Source: Kingella potus (GTDB taxonomy: Bacteria; Pseudomonadota; Gammaproteobacteria; Burkholderiales; Neisseriaceae). From it: a DNA stretch of 64,000 nt. Positions within the stretch are counted from its first letter, which is position 1; each line of letters opens with the position of its first letter. A program made the position numbers and the translations under genes. Positions 49,988-58,029 of this stretch are shown piece by piece. A model generated the notes under the pieces. The model did not search any database. It saw only the letters and a list, made by a program, of their open reading frames with translations, and had not been told where the DNA came from. The stretch is from NCBI RefSeq assembly GCF_900451175.1, contig NZ_UGJJ01000001.1:496001-560000 (forward strand). Direction: 5' to 3'.

Positions 49988-51835
49988 ATGAACCGATACC
50001 CCTTGTGGAAATACCTGATGGTTACCGCCGTGCTTGCGCTCGGCCTGCTCTACACCCTGCCCAACTTCTTCGGCGACACGCTGGCGGTGCAGGTTTCGAC
50101 CAACCGCCATTCGCTCGCCATCGACAGCCGCACCGAAACCCGCGTCGCCCAAGCCCTCAAAGCGGCCGGTATTGCCGATGACGGCATGTTTATCGCCGAC
50201 GGCTCGCTCAAAATACGCTTCAAAGATTCGCAAACGCAGATGAAGGCACGCTCCGTCATCGAAGGCGCATTGGGCGAAGGCTACATCACCGCGCTCAACC
50301 AAATCGCCAACACACCCGACTGGATGGCGAAAATCCGCGCCAACCCGATGTTCCTCGGCCTCGACCTGCGCGGCGGCGTACATTTCACCATGCAGGTGGA
50401 CATGAAAGCCGCAATGCAGAAAACCCTGGAACGCTACGCCGGCGACATCCGCCGCGAACTGGCCAAACAGAAAATCCGCAGCGGCCAAACCGCCATCAGC
50501 GACAACAGCCTCGCCGTTCCCTTCCAAGACCAGGCCGAACTGGAAAGCGTACTGCCGCAGCTGCAACGCCTGCTGCCCGAAGCCACGCTTACCACCGACG
50601 GCAGCCGCCTCATCCTTACCCTGTCCGAACAGACTCTGGCCAACATCCGCAAACAGGCCGTCGAACAGAACATCACCACCCTGCACAACCGCGTCAACGA
50701 ACTGGGCGTGGCCGAACCCGTTATCCAGCAGGCCGGATCCGACCGCATCGCCGTGCAGCTTCCCGGCGTGCAGGACACCGCCAAAGCCAAAGACATCATC
50801 GGCCGCACCGCCACGCTGGAAGTGCATATGGTCAACGAAGACCAGGCCGCCCTGCAAGCCGCCCTTGACGGCAGCGTACCCGAAGGCTACGAGCTGCTCA
50901 AAACCGCCGGCGACCACCCGCAGCCCATCCTCATCAACAAACAAGTCGAACTTACCGGCGACAACATCGACGACGCGCAGCCCGGCAGCAACGACCGCGG
51001 CCTGCCCGGCGTAAACGTCAGCTTCGACAACATCGGCGCGGAAATCTTTGCCGACCTCACCCGCAACAATGTCGGCAAACGCATGGCGATGGTGCTGGTG
51101 GAACAGGGCAAGGCCGAAGTCGTTACCGCCCCCTCCATCAACGAACCCATCCCCGGCGGCAAAACCATCATTTCCGGCAGCATGAGCCAGGCCGAAGCCC
51201 GCGACATCTCCCTGCTGCTGCGTGCCGGCTCGCTGGCCGCCCCGATGGAAATCGTCGAAGAGCGCACCATCGGCGCGTCGCTCGGTGCGGAAAATATCCA
51301 AAAAGGCGTGCATTCCACCTTGTGGGGTTTTGTCGCTGTGGCCGTGTTTATGGTTCTGTACTACCGCATGATGGGCTTTTTCTCCGTCATCGCCCTGGTG
51401 GCAAACATTCTGCTGCTGGTAGCCGCACTCTCCTTCCTCCACGCCACCCTTACCCTGCCCGGCATCGCCGCAATGGCTCTGACCCTGGGCATGGCCATCG
51501 ATTCCAACGTACTGATCAACGAACGCATCCGCGAAGAGCTGCGCGACGGCATGAAGCCGCAGGCGGCCATCGCCGAAGGCTACAAACACGCATGGGACAC
51601 CATCGTCGATTCCAACATCACCTCGCTGATTGCCGGTATCGCCCTGCTGCTGTTCGGCTCCGGCCCCGTGCGCGGCTTTGCCGTCGTCCACTGTCTCGGC
51701 ATCCTGACATCGATGTTCTCGTCAGTCGTCGTTTCCCGTATGTTCGTCAATCTCTGGTACGGCCGCAGACGCAAGCTGCAAAGCATCTCCATCGGCGGCG
51801 ACATCCGCCCCGCAGCCGCCGCAGACAAGGAGTAA
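49988..51835 (+). CDS. secD: Protein translocase subunit SecD
   Basis: A 615-residue membrane protein that uses proton flow to help proteins leave the Sec channel on the periplasmic side. It has an amino-terminal helix, the GLDLRGGVHFTMQV motif (about 120), a large periplasmic P1 region and five carboxy-terminal helices with LGMAIDSNVLINERIREEL. ATG 49988 follows AAAGG at 7 bases and gives MNRYPLWKY, the common SecD start. secF starts 3 bases after its stop. Confidence 0.96.
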   Translation: MNRYPLWKYLMVTAVLALGLLYTLPNFFGDTLAVQVSTNRHSLAIDSRTETRVAQALKAAGIADDGMFIADGSLKIRFKDSQTQMKARSVIEGALGEGYITALNQIANTPDWMAKIRANPMFLGLDLRGGVHFTMQVDMKAAMQKTLERYAGDIRRELAKQKIRSGQTAISDNSLAVPFQDQAELESVLPQLQRLLPEATLTTDGSRLILTLSEQTLANIRKQAVEQNITTLHNRVNELGVAEPVIQQAGSDRIAVQLPGVQDTAKAKDIIGRTATLEVHMVNEDQAALQAALDGSVPEGYELLKTAGDHPQPILINKQVELTGDNIDDAQPGSNDRGLPGVNVSFDNIGAEIFADLTRNNVGKRMAMVLVEQGKAEVVTAPSINEPIPGGKTIISGSMSQAEARDISLLLRAGSLAAPMEIVEERTIGASLGAENIQKGVHSTLWGFVAVAVFMVLYYRMMGFFSVIALVANILLLVAALSFLHATLTLPGIAAMALTLGMAIDSNVLINERIREELRDGMKPQAAIAEGYKHAWDTIVDSNITSLIAGIALLLFGSGPVRGFAVVHCLGILTSMFSSVVVSRMFVNLWYGRRRKLQSISIGGDIRPAAAADKE

Positions 51836-51838
51836 ACC

Positions 51839-52774
51839 ATGGAACTTTTCCGCTTCAAACGCGACATTCCGTTTATGAAATACGGCAAGCTCACCACTTT
51901 TATCTCGCTTGCCACCTTCATCCTCGCCGTCTTTTTCCTCTTCGCCAAAGGACTGAACTTCTCCGTAGAATTTACCGGCGGCACCGTCATGGAAGTCGAA
52001 TACGCCCAAGCTGCCGATGTCGACAAAGTGCGCGACAGCCTTGAAGAGCTGCAACTGGGCGAAGTACAGGTGCAAACCGTCAACAGCAACCGCCACCTGA
52101 TGGTCCGCCTGCCCAACAAACCCGGCACCACCACCGCCCAGCTTTCCAACCGCACCATGGAAATCCTGCAAAAGCACGATGCCTCCGCCAAGCTGCGGCA
52201 GGTTGAATTTATCGGCCCGCAGGTAGGCGACGAACTCGTCCACAACGGCCTCATTGCCTTAGGCATGGTCGTAGTCGGCATCATCATCTACCTTTCCATG
52301 CGCTTCGAATGGCGGTTTGCCGTGTCCGCCATCATCGCCAATATGCACGACGTGGTGATTATTCTCGGCTGCTTCGCCCTCTTCCAATGGGAGTTTTCCC
52401 TTACCGTCCTCGCCGGCGTACTCGCCGTACTCGGCTACTCGGTAAACGAATCGGTGGTCGTGTTCGACCGTATCCGCGAAAACTTCCGCAAGCCCGCCAT
52501 GCGCAACCATACCGTGCCCGAAGTCATCGACAACGCCATCACCGCCACCATGAGCCGCACCATCATCACCCACGGCTCCACCGAAGCCATGGTCGTCTCC
52601 ATGCTCCTCTTCGGCGGCGCGGCACTGCACGGTTTCTCCATGGCGCTGACCATCGGCATCGTCTTCGGCATTTACTCCTCCGTCCTCGTTGCCAGCCCGC
52701 TGCTGCTTCTTTTCAACCTCAACCGCGAAAACATCTCCCGCACCAAAGAGAAAAAAGAAGAAGCCGTCGTGTGA
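51839..52774 (+). CDS. secF: Protein translocase subunit SecF
   Basis: A 311-residue six-helix partner of SecD. FSVEFTGGTVMEVEY (about 40-54) is the SecF counterpart of the SecD motif, and GYSVNESVVVFDRIREN lies in the carboxy-terminal membrane region. It is coupled to secD by a 3-base gap and ends at a DUS terminator. Confidence 0.96.
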   Translation: MELFRFKRDIPFMKYGKLTTFISLATFILAVFFLFAKGLNFSVEFTGGTVMEVEYAQAADVDKVRDSLEELQLGEVQVQTVNSNRHLMVRLPNKPGTTTAQLSNRTMEILQKHDASAKLRQVEFIGPQVGDELVHNGLIALGMVVVGIIIYLSMRFEWRFAVSAIIANMHDVVIILGCFALFQWEFSLTVLAGVLAVLGYSVNESVVVFDRIRENFRKPAMRNHTVPEVIDNAITATMSRTIITHGSTEAMVVSMLLFGGAALHGFSMALTIGIVFGIYSSVLVASPLLLLFNLNRENISRTKEKKEEAVV

Positions 52775-52791
52775 TGCGCAACCTGCCGCAG

Positions 52792-52823
52792 AGGCCGTCT
52801 GAAAACCGCTTTTCAGACGGCCT
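52792..52823 (+). terminator. DUS hairpin terminator of yajC-secD-secF
   Basis: Inverted uptake sequences at 52792-52803 and 52812-52823 with an 8-base loop and a T run, 18 bases after secF. Confidence 0.78.
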
Positions 52824-52928
52824 TTTACCGCTTTGCCGACCCGCCGCAATGTAAAACCCCCCGCGCGGATTGAGATTGCCGCCCGCAAACGGTACAATCC
52901 GCGCCGTTTGATTTTGTAAAGAAATATT

Positions 52929-53378
52929 ATGAACCCGATTGCTGAGATTCTTCCCCTGTCGCACATTCTGCTGGACTCCGATGCCGCCAGCAAAAAACGC
53001 CTGTTCGAACAGGCAGGACTGCTGCTGGAACAAGAAACCGGCGTACCGCGCTCGGAAGTGTTCGAGTGCCTGTTTGCCCGCGAGAAACTCGGCTCCACAG
53101 GACTCGGTCAGGGCGTAGCCGTCCCGCACGGGCGGCTGCCCTCGCTGAAACAGGCTGCGGGCGTATTCATCCGCACCAAAGAACCCGTCGCCTTCGACGC
53201 ACCCGACGGCAAACCCGTTTCCCTTGCCGCCGTCCTGCTCGTACCCGAAGACGCGGCAGGCGCGCATCTGGAAGTGCTGGCGAAACTGGCCGCGCGCTTT
53301 TCCGACAAAAGCGTACGCGAAAGCCTGATGCAGGCGCAGGATGCCGCCGAAGTGCTGCGCATACTCACGGAGGAATAA
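52929..53378 (+). CDS. ptsN: PTS IIA-like nitrogen regulatory protein
   Basis: A 149-residue EIIA-Ntr protein. The phosphorylated histidine is H67 in GLGQGVAVPHGRL, and HLEVLAKLAARFSD follows later. It takes phosphate from an HPr-type carrier and acts as a regulator rather than a sugar transporter. Its TAA overlaps the ATG of hprK by one base (TAATG), so the two are translationally coupled. Confidence 0.93.
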   Translation: MNPIAEILPLSHILLDSDAASKKRLFEQAGLLLEQETGVPRSEVFECLFAREKLGSTGLGQGVAVPHGRLPSLKQAAGVFIRTKEPVAFDAPDGKPVSLAAVLLVPEDAAGAHLEVLAKLAARFSDKSVRESLMQAQDAAEVLRILTEE

Positions 53379-54340
53379 TGCCCAGCATCTCCGTGCGCAG
53401 ACTGTATCAGGACAACCGCGACAAGCTGCAGCTGGCTTGGGCCGCCGGAGCCGCAGGCTCGGACAACCGCATCGGCGTGGATGCCGACAAGCCCGTTCTG
53501 GCACTGGTCGGCCATTTGAATTTCATCCACCCCAACCAGGTACAGGTACTCGGCATTGCCGAAACCGACTACCTCGCACGCATGGAAACAGGCGATCTGG
53601 CTTACAGCTTCGAGCAGTTTTTCGAGCTTCCGATGTCTTTGGTGATTGTGGCCAACGACTTGGCCGTGCCGAAAATCCTGCGCGACTACTGCCACGCAAA
53701 CAACGTCCCCCTGCTCACCTCCAAGCTGGAAAGCCCCTATCTGATGGACGTGCTGCGCATCTACCTGCAACGCACGCTGGCCGTCTCCACCGTCAAACAC
53801 GGCGTGTTTCTCGACGTATTCGAAGTAGGCGTGCTGCTGACCGGACAGTCCGGCCTGGGCAAAAGCGAGCTGGCACTCGAACTGATTTCGCGCGGACACA
53901 GCCTCGTGGCCGACGATGCCGTCGAACTGCACCGCACCGCACCGGAGCAGCTCGAAGGACGCTGTCCCGCCATACTGCGCGACTTCCTGGAAGTGCGCGG
54001 GCTGGGCATACTCAACATCCGCCACATTTTCGGCGAAACCTCCATCCGTCCGAAAAAATCGCTCAACCTCATCATCAACCTCGTCCCCGCCGACGACGAC
54101 TACATGAAGCAGCTCGACCGCCTCAGCATCCGCAGCGAAACCGAATCCATCCTCAACGTAACCGTCCGCTCCGTAACCCTGCCCGTAGCCGCCGGACGCA
54201 ACCTCGCCGTACTGGTGGAAGCAGCCGTGCGCAACTATATTCTGCAACTGCGCGGCAAAGACAGCACCAAAGAATTTCTCGAACGCCATCAAACCATCAT
54301 GAAAGAGCAGGCGCTTTCCCATGAAGATCACCCTGATTAG
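53378..54340 (+). CDS. hprK: HPr kinase/phosphorylase
   Basis: A 320-residue enzyme that phosphorylates and dephosphorylates HPr on serine. The carboxy-terminal kinase domain has Walker A GQSGLGKS (156-163), and H141 and the downstream LEVRGLGILNIR segment correspond to the family signature. It sits between ptsN and rapZ with overlaps on both sides (1 base before, 20 bases after), a regulatory PTS operon without sugar transport genes. Confidence 0.95.
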   Translation: MPSISVRRLYQDNRDKLQLAWAAGAAGSDNRIGVDADKPVLALVGHLNFIHPNQVQVLGIAETDYLARMETGDLAYSFEQFFELPMSLVIVANDLAVPKILRDYCHANNVPLLTSKLESPYLMDVLRIYLQRTLAVSTVKHGVFLDVFEVGVLLTGQSGLGKSELALELISRGHSLVADDAVELHRTAPEQLEGRCPAILRDFLEVRGLGILNIRHIFGETSIRPKKSLNLIINLVPADDDYMKQLDRLSIRSETESILNVTVRSVTLPVAAGRNLAVLVEAAVRNYILQLRGKDSTKEFLERHQTIMKEQALSHEDHPD

Positions 54341-55166
54341 CGGCCTATCCGGCTCCGGAAAATCCGTCGCCCTCAAACTTCTGGAAGATGCCGGCTGCTA
54401 CTGTGTCGACAACCTGCCGATAGAAATGCTGCCCGCACTCGTCGCATACCACATCAAACGCGGCGAAGTGGCCAACCTCGCCGTCAGCGTCGACATCCGC
54501 TCCCATCTCAAAACCGGCGAAGTCGAAAAGCAGCTTGCCCGCCTGAAACAGCAAGGCCACAGCGCAGACATCCTCTTTCTCGAAGCCGCCGAATCCGTCC
54601 TGCTGCGCCGTTTTTCCGAAACCCGCCGCAGCCACCCACTTTCCTCCTCCGGCAGCCCGCTGCCCGAAAACCTGCGCCGCGAGCGGCAGATACTCTTTCC
54701 CCTGCGCGATTTGGCCTACCGTATCGACACCTCGCAAATGAATGCCCAGCAACTGCGCAGCACCGTGCGCCAATGGTTTGATGCCGGCAACGGCGGCCTG
54801 ACCATGGTATTCGAATCCTTCGGCTTCAAATACGGTACTCCCGCCGATGCCGACTTCATGTTCGACGTACGCAGCCTGCCCAACCCCTATTACCTCCCCG
54901 ACCTGCGTCCCTTCAACGGCACCCAAAACGAAATCCGCAGCTACCTCGACGCACAGCCCCAAGCCGCCGCCATGGTGCAGGACATCGGCGGCTTCCTCTC
55001 CCGCCGCCTGCCCGAAATACAGGCCGAAAGCCGCAGCTACCTTACCATTGCCGTCGGCTGCACCGGCGGCCGCCACCGCTCCGTCTACATCAGCGAACGC
55101 CTCGCCGAACGCTTCCGCCCCCACTGCCGCGTCCTCGTCCGCCACCTGCGCCTGAACGCGGAATAA
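54321..55166 (+). CDS. rapZ: RapZ-family nucleotide-binding RNase adapter
   Basis: A 281-residue P-loop protein with GLSGSGKS (8-15), Walker-B-like ILFLEAAE region, and the carboxy-terminal GCTGGRHRSVYI that binds RNA or amino sugar in E. coli RapZ. It overlaps hprK by 20 bases. In E. coli it directs RNase E to the sRNA controlling glucosamine-6-phosphate synthase; whether that holds in this organism is not known. Confidence 0.94.
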   Translation: MKITLISGLSGSGKSVALKLLEDAGCYCVDNLPIEMLPALVAYHIKRGEVANLAVSVDIRSHLKTGEVEKQLARLKQQGHSADILFLEAAESVLLRRFSETRRSHPLSSSGSPLPENLRRERQILFPLRDLAYRIDTSQMNAQQLRSTVRQWFDAGNGGLTMVFESFGFKYGTPADADFMFDVRSLPNPYYLPDLRPFNGTQNEIRSYLDAQPQAAAMVQDIGGFLSRRLPEIQAESRSYLTIAVGCTGGRHRSVYISERLAERFRPHCRVLVRHLRLNAE

Positions 55167-55251
55167 TTTTCAGACGGCCTCCAAACACACACAGGCCGTC
55201 TGAAACCCTTTCAGACATCCTCCCCGCAACCCGACACAAAGCAGAAACACT

Positions 55252-56184
55252 ATGGCAATCCAATGGTTTCCCGGCCACATGAACAAGGCGAAAAAAGCCA
55301 TCGCCGAACGCATCAAAAGCGTCGATATGGTCATCGAAATGCTGGACGCGCGTCTGCCCGCATCCAGCGAAAACCCCCTGCTCGCACAGCTTGCCAAAGG
55401 CAAACCCAAGCTCAAAATCCTCAACAAACAAGACCTGGCCGACCCCGAACGCACCACCGCATGGCTGGAACACTTCAACGGCCGCCCCGACACCCGCGCC
55501 ATCGCCCTTGATTCGTCCGAAACCGCCGCCACCGCCAAAATCACCCGCGCCTGCCGCGACATGATGCCCAACAGAGGCGGCATCGACAAACCCCTGCGCG
55601 TACTCATCTGCGGCATCCCCAACGTCGGCAAATCCACCCTGATCAACGGCATGATCGGCAAAAAATCCGCCAAAACCGGCAACGAACCGGGCATCACCAA
55701 AGCCGAGCAGCGCCTCTTTCTCGCCGACGACTTCTGGCTCTACGACACCCCCGGCATGCTGTGGCCGAAAATCATCGTCGAAGAAAGCGGCTACAACCTT
55801 GCCGCCTCCGGCGCGGTCGGGCGCAACGCGCTGGACGAAGAAACCGTGGCCCTCGAACTGCTCGACTACCTGCGCCGCCACTACCTCGCCCTGTTGCAAG
55901 AGCGTTATCAGGCCGATAAAGACCCGAGCAGCCATTGGGACGACACCGCCTGGCTCGAATGGATCGCCAAAAAACGCGGCGCAGTTTTGAGCGGCGGCCG
56001 CACCAACTACCAAAAAGCCGCCGAAAACACCCTTACCGACTTCCGCGAAGGCAAAATCGGCCGCATCACATTGGAAACGCCCCACCAATGGGAAAGCTGG
56101 CTGAAACAGGCCAAAAAGAAAGAAGCCGAACTCAAAGCCGCCCGCGAAGCCCGCAAAGCCGAACGCAAAGGCAAGGCCGTCTGA
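55252..56184 (+). CDS. rbgA: Ribosome biogenesis GTPase RbgA/YlqF
   Basis: A 310-residue circularly permuted GTPase: the G4 motif NKQD (58-61) precedes the G1 loop GIPNVGKST (121-129), then the G3-type DTPG. It assists late assembly of the 50S subunit. The amino end WFPGHMNKAKK is typical. The final codons lie inside an uptake sequence, so GCC-GTC-TGA of AGGCCGTCTGA supplies Ala-Val-stop. The basic coiled tail (KAAREARKAERKGK) is normal for the family. Confidence 0.94.
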   Translation: MAIQWFPGHMNKAKKAIAERIKSVDMVIEMLDARLPASSENPLLAQLAKGKPKLKILNKQDLADPERTTAWLEHFNGRPDTRAIALDSSETAATAKITRACRDMMPNRGGIDKPLRVLICGIPNVGKSTLINGMIGKKSAKTGNEPGITKAEQRLFLADDFWLYDTPGMLWPKIIVEESGYNLAASGAVGRNALDEETVALELLDYLRRHYLALLQERYQADKDPSSHWDDTAWLEWIAKKRGAVLSGGRTNYQKAAENTLTDFREGKIGRITLETPHQWESWLKQAKKKEAELKAAREARKAERKGKAV

Positions 56185-56255
56185 AAACTGCTGCTGCGCA
56201 GCGGTAGAATTCGGGCAGCCTGCAACCCGCCACACCCCAGCTTACCGAAATTGCC

Positions 56256-56693
56256 GTGTCCCAAACCAAAAAGAAACGGCAGGCCGCCGCGCCCGCCTTC
56301 CCGCCGCCGCTGTTCGCCCTGCACGCCTACGCCGCAGACGACACCCTGCGCCGCATCAGCTCGGCCGATTACGGCATGGAGGCGGGGCAACATTACGTCG
56401 CACTGCAAACCGTGTTGCGCGGACAAAACGGCTACCTGTCCGTCCAATGCAACGGGGTATGGCATCCCGCCGAAGCGGTGGAACTCGCCGCCTGCAACCC
56501 CGCCGATGCCGCCGCCTACACCCTGTGCCGCCTGATACTGATCCAAAGCGCAATCGCAGGCACATACGGCGAACTGACCGAATACGGCCGACAACAATAC
56601 CAATCCGACCGCGCCCAACTGCCGCCAAGCTGCCGCGCCGCACTGGACGCCGCCTACCGCCTCGCCGCCGAACGCGGGCTGTTTGACGAGTAG
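56256..56693 (+). CDS. Conserved hypothetical protein
   Basis: A 145-residue soluble protein starting at GTG 56256 and rich in Ala and Tyr. It has ADDTLRRISSADYGMEAGQHY near the start and EYGRQQYQSDRAQLPPS near the end. No signal peptide or membrane segment. Codon use and GC match core genes and it ends at a DUS terminator. The family is not recognised. It lies 71 bases after rbgA and may share its transcript. Confidence 0.65.
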   Translation: MSQTKKKRQAAAPAFPPPLFALHAYAADDTLRRISSADYGMEAGQHYVALQTVLRGQNGYLSVQCNGVWHPAEAVELAACNPADAAAYTLCRLILIQSAIAGTYGELTEYGRQQYQSDRAQLPPSCRAALDAAYRLAAERGLFDE

Positions 56694-56708
56694 GCGCGAA
56701 TGGTTTGA

Positions 56709-56740
56709 AGGCCGTCTGAAAATTATTTTTCAGACGGCCT
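56709..56740 (+). terminator. DUS hairpin terminator
   Basis: Inverted uptake sequences at 56709-56720 and 56729-56740 followed by TTTTGTTTT. It ends the 145-residue gene. A Kingella-like GGCAGCCTGAA core lies nearby at about 56802-56812. Confidence 0.75.
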
Positions 56741-56819
56741 TTTGTTTTAACGCGTAAGGTGAGTCAAGACCCACCCTACACGGCTTTCAGACTGCCTTTA
56801 CGGCAGCCTGAAAGCGGAT

Positions 56820-57332
56820 TTACGGGACGATGTTTACTTTTACATTGCCCACATTATTGGTATCGATAAAGATTTCGTCCCGGCTTGAGCACGCCGCAAA
56901 GTCGGTGCCGTAAATCCCCAAGTTTTGCTCGTTTTCCATAATGCCGCTTTTGTGGAACCGGTAGCGGTGGGTTTGCCAACCGGTGTAGCCGCCGAAGGTG
57001 TTTTTGGCGTTCACTTCTGCGCACACCAGATAATATCCTTCGGGTTCCAGCTGCTTGGGCGTTTTCGGGGGGAAGGTTTTTGCTTCGGGATTGTATAACC
57101 TGAGCACTTTGCGCGGCGGGGAGATACGGATTTTTGCGCTGTCGGGGTCGAGCAGGGTGTTATTGAGGTATTGGCGGACTTGCCGTTCGTAGTTTTTGGG
57201 ATAGCTGCCGTAGTTTTCACTGCGGACGGTTTTCATGCTGACTTGCGCGGACGGCGGGGTAACGGCGCAGGCGGCCAAGAGCAAGGAGAGGCTGCCGACA
57301 AGGGCGGCACGGGCAGGAAGTTTGGTTTTCAC
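56820..57332 (-). CDS. Lipoprotein, paralogue 1
   Basis: A 170-residue lipoprotein with lipobox LAAC (Cys22). The mature part reads KTVRSENYGSYPKNYERQV, SAKIRISPPRKV, NAKNTFGGYTGWQ and ends GNVKVNIVP. The neighbouring gene 57475-57942 encodes a protein with the same motifs, so the two are tandem paralogues. The domain is seen in other proteobacterial lipoproteins of unknown role. Both are read leftward, with a DUS hairpin between them. Confidence 0.8.
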   Translation of the reverse strand: MKTKLPARAALVGSLSLLLAACAVTPPSAQVSMKTVRSENYGSYPKNYERQVRQYLNNTLLDPDSAKIRISPPRKVLRLYNPEAKTFPPKTPKQLEPEGYYLVCAEVNAKNTFGGYTGWQTHRYRFHKSGIMENEQNLGIYGTDFAACSSRDEIFIDTNNVGNVKVNIVP

Positions 57333-57382
57333 AACGGATTTTCCTTTTTAAATTAGACAAACTGGTTTTCAGGCTACCTTTG

Positions 57383-57420
57383 AGGCCGTCTGAAACCAGG
57401 TTTCGGGTTTCAGACGGCCT
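57383..57420 (-). terminator. DUS hairpin terminator between the lipoprotein paralogues
   Basis: Inverted uptake sequences at 57383-57394 and 57409-57420. It lies downstream of the leftward paralogue 2. An off-dialect AGGTAGCCTGAA (minus strand) is next to it at about 57366-57377. Confidence 0.65.
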
Positions 57421-57474
57421 CTTCACTTTTGAGCCCTTGCCGCTTTGGTCGGGCGCAGCCGTAAGACGGCGGCG

Positions 57475-57942
57475 TTACGGCACGATGTTTACCTTAAAGC
57501 GGCTGTACTGGCCTTTGGTAATGTAAATCTCATCCGTGCTGGTACACACATCGACATCGACCGAGCTCAAGCTAAGCTCTTCCAAACCACCGTAGTAAAG
57601 GCTGTAGATACGCTGTTGCCAACCTGTGTAGCCGCCATAAGCGTTTTTGGCGTTAATGTTGACGCATACCGCATAGTATGCCCGGCCGTTCAGCCTGGAC
57701 GGTGCGCGCGACAGTTGGAATACTTTGCGAGGCGGGGTGGTGAAGCGGATTTGTGCGCTGCCGGCATCCAGCAGGCTTTGATCCAGACGGTTGTGGATAA
57801 GCTGCTTGTAGTCTTTGGGATAGGGGCCGTAGTCGGCATTGCGTATGGTCTGCATACTGATTTCAGGTGTGGTGGCACAGGCGACCAAGAGTAGAGACAG
57901 GCTGGCGATGAGAGCAGTGCGGACGGGGAATTTGGTTTTCAT
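57475..57942 (-). CDS. Lipoprotein, paralogue 2
   Basis: A 155-residue lipoprotein with lipobox LVAC (Cys22) and the same plan as paralogue 1: NADYGPYPKDYKQLI, SAQIRFTTPPRKV, NAKNAYGGYTGWQ and the final FKVNIVP. The tandem pair arose by gene duplication and has diverged most in the middle. Location is a membrane facing the periplasm; function unknown. Confidence 0.8.
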   Translation of the reverse strand: MKTKFPVRTALIASLSLLLVACATTPEISMQTIRNADYGPYPKDYKQLIHNRLDQSLLDAGSAQIRFTTPPRKVFQLSRAPSRLNGRAYYAVCVNINAKNAYGGYTGWQQRIYSLYYGGLEELSLSSVDVDVCTSTDEIYITKGQYSRFKVNIVP

Positions 57943-57972
57943 GCTGGTTTCCTTGGGTTGGGAATATTGTTT

Positions 57973-58010
57973 AGGCCGTCTGAAAACGGGTTTCGGGTTT
58001 CAGACGGCCT
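57973..58010 (-). terminator. DUS hairpin terminator of glnS
   Basis: Inverted uptake sequences at 57973-57984 and 57999-58010, 20 bases past the glnS stop on the minus strand. Confidence 0.7.
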
Positions 58011-58029
58011 TTTGGGGCATCAAACGCCG

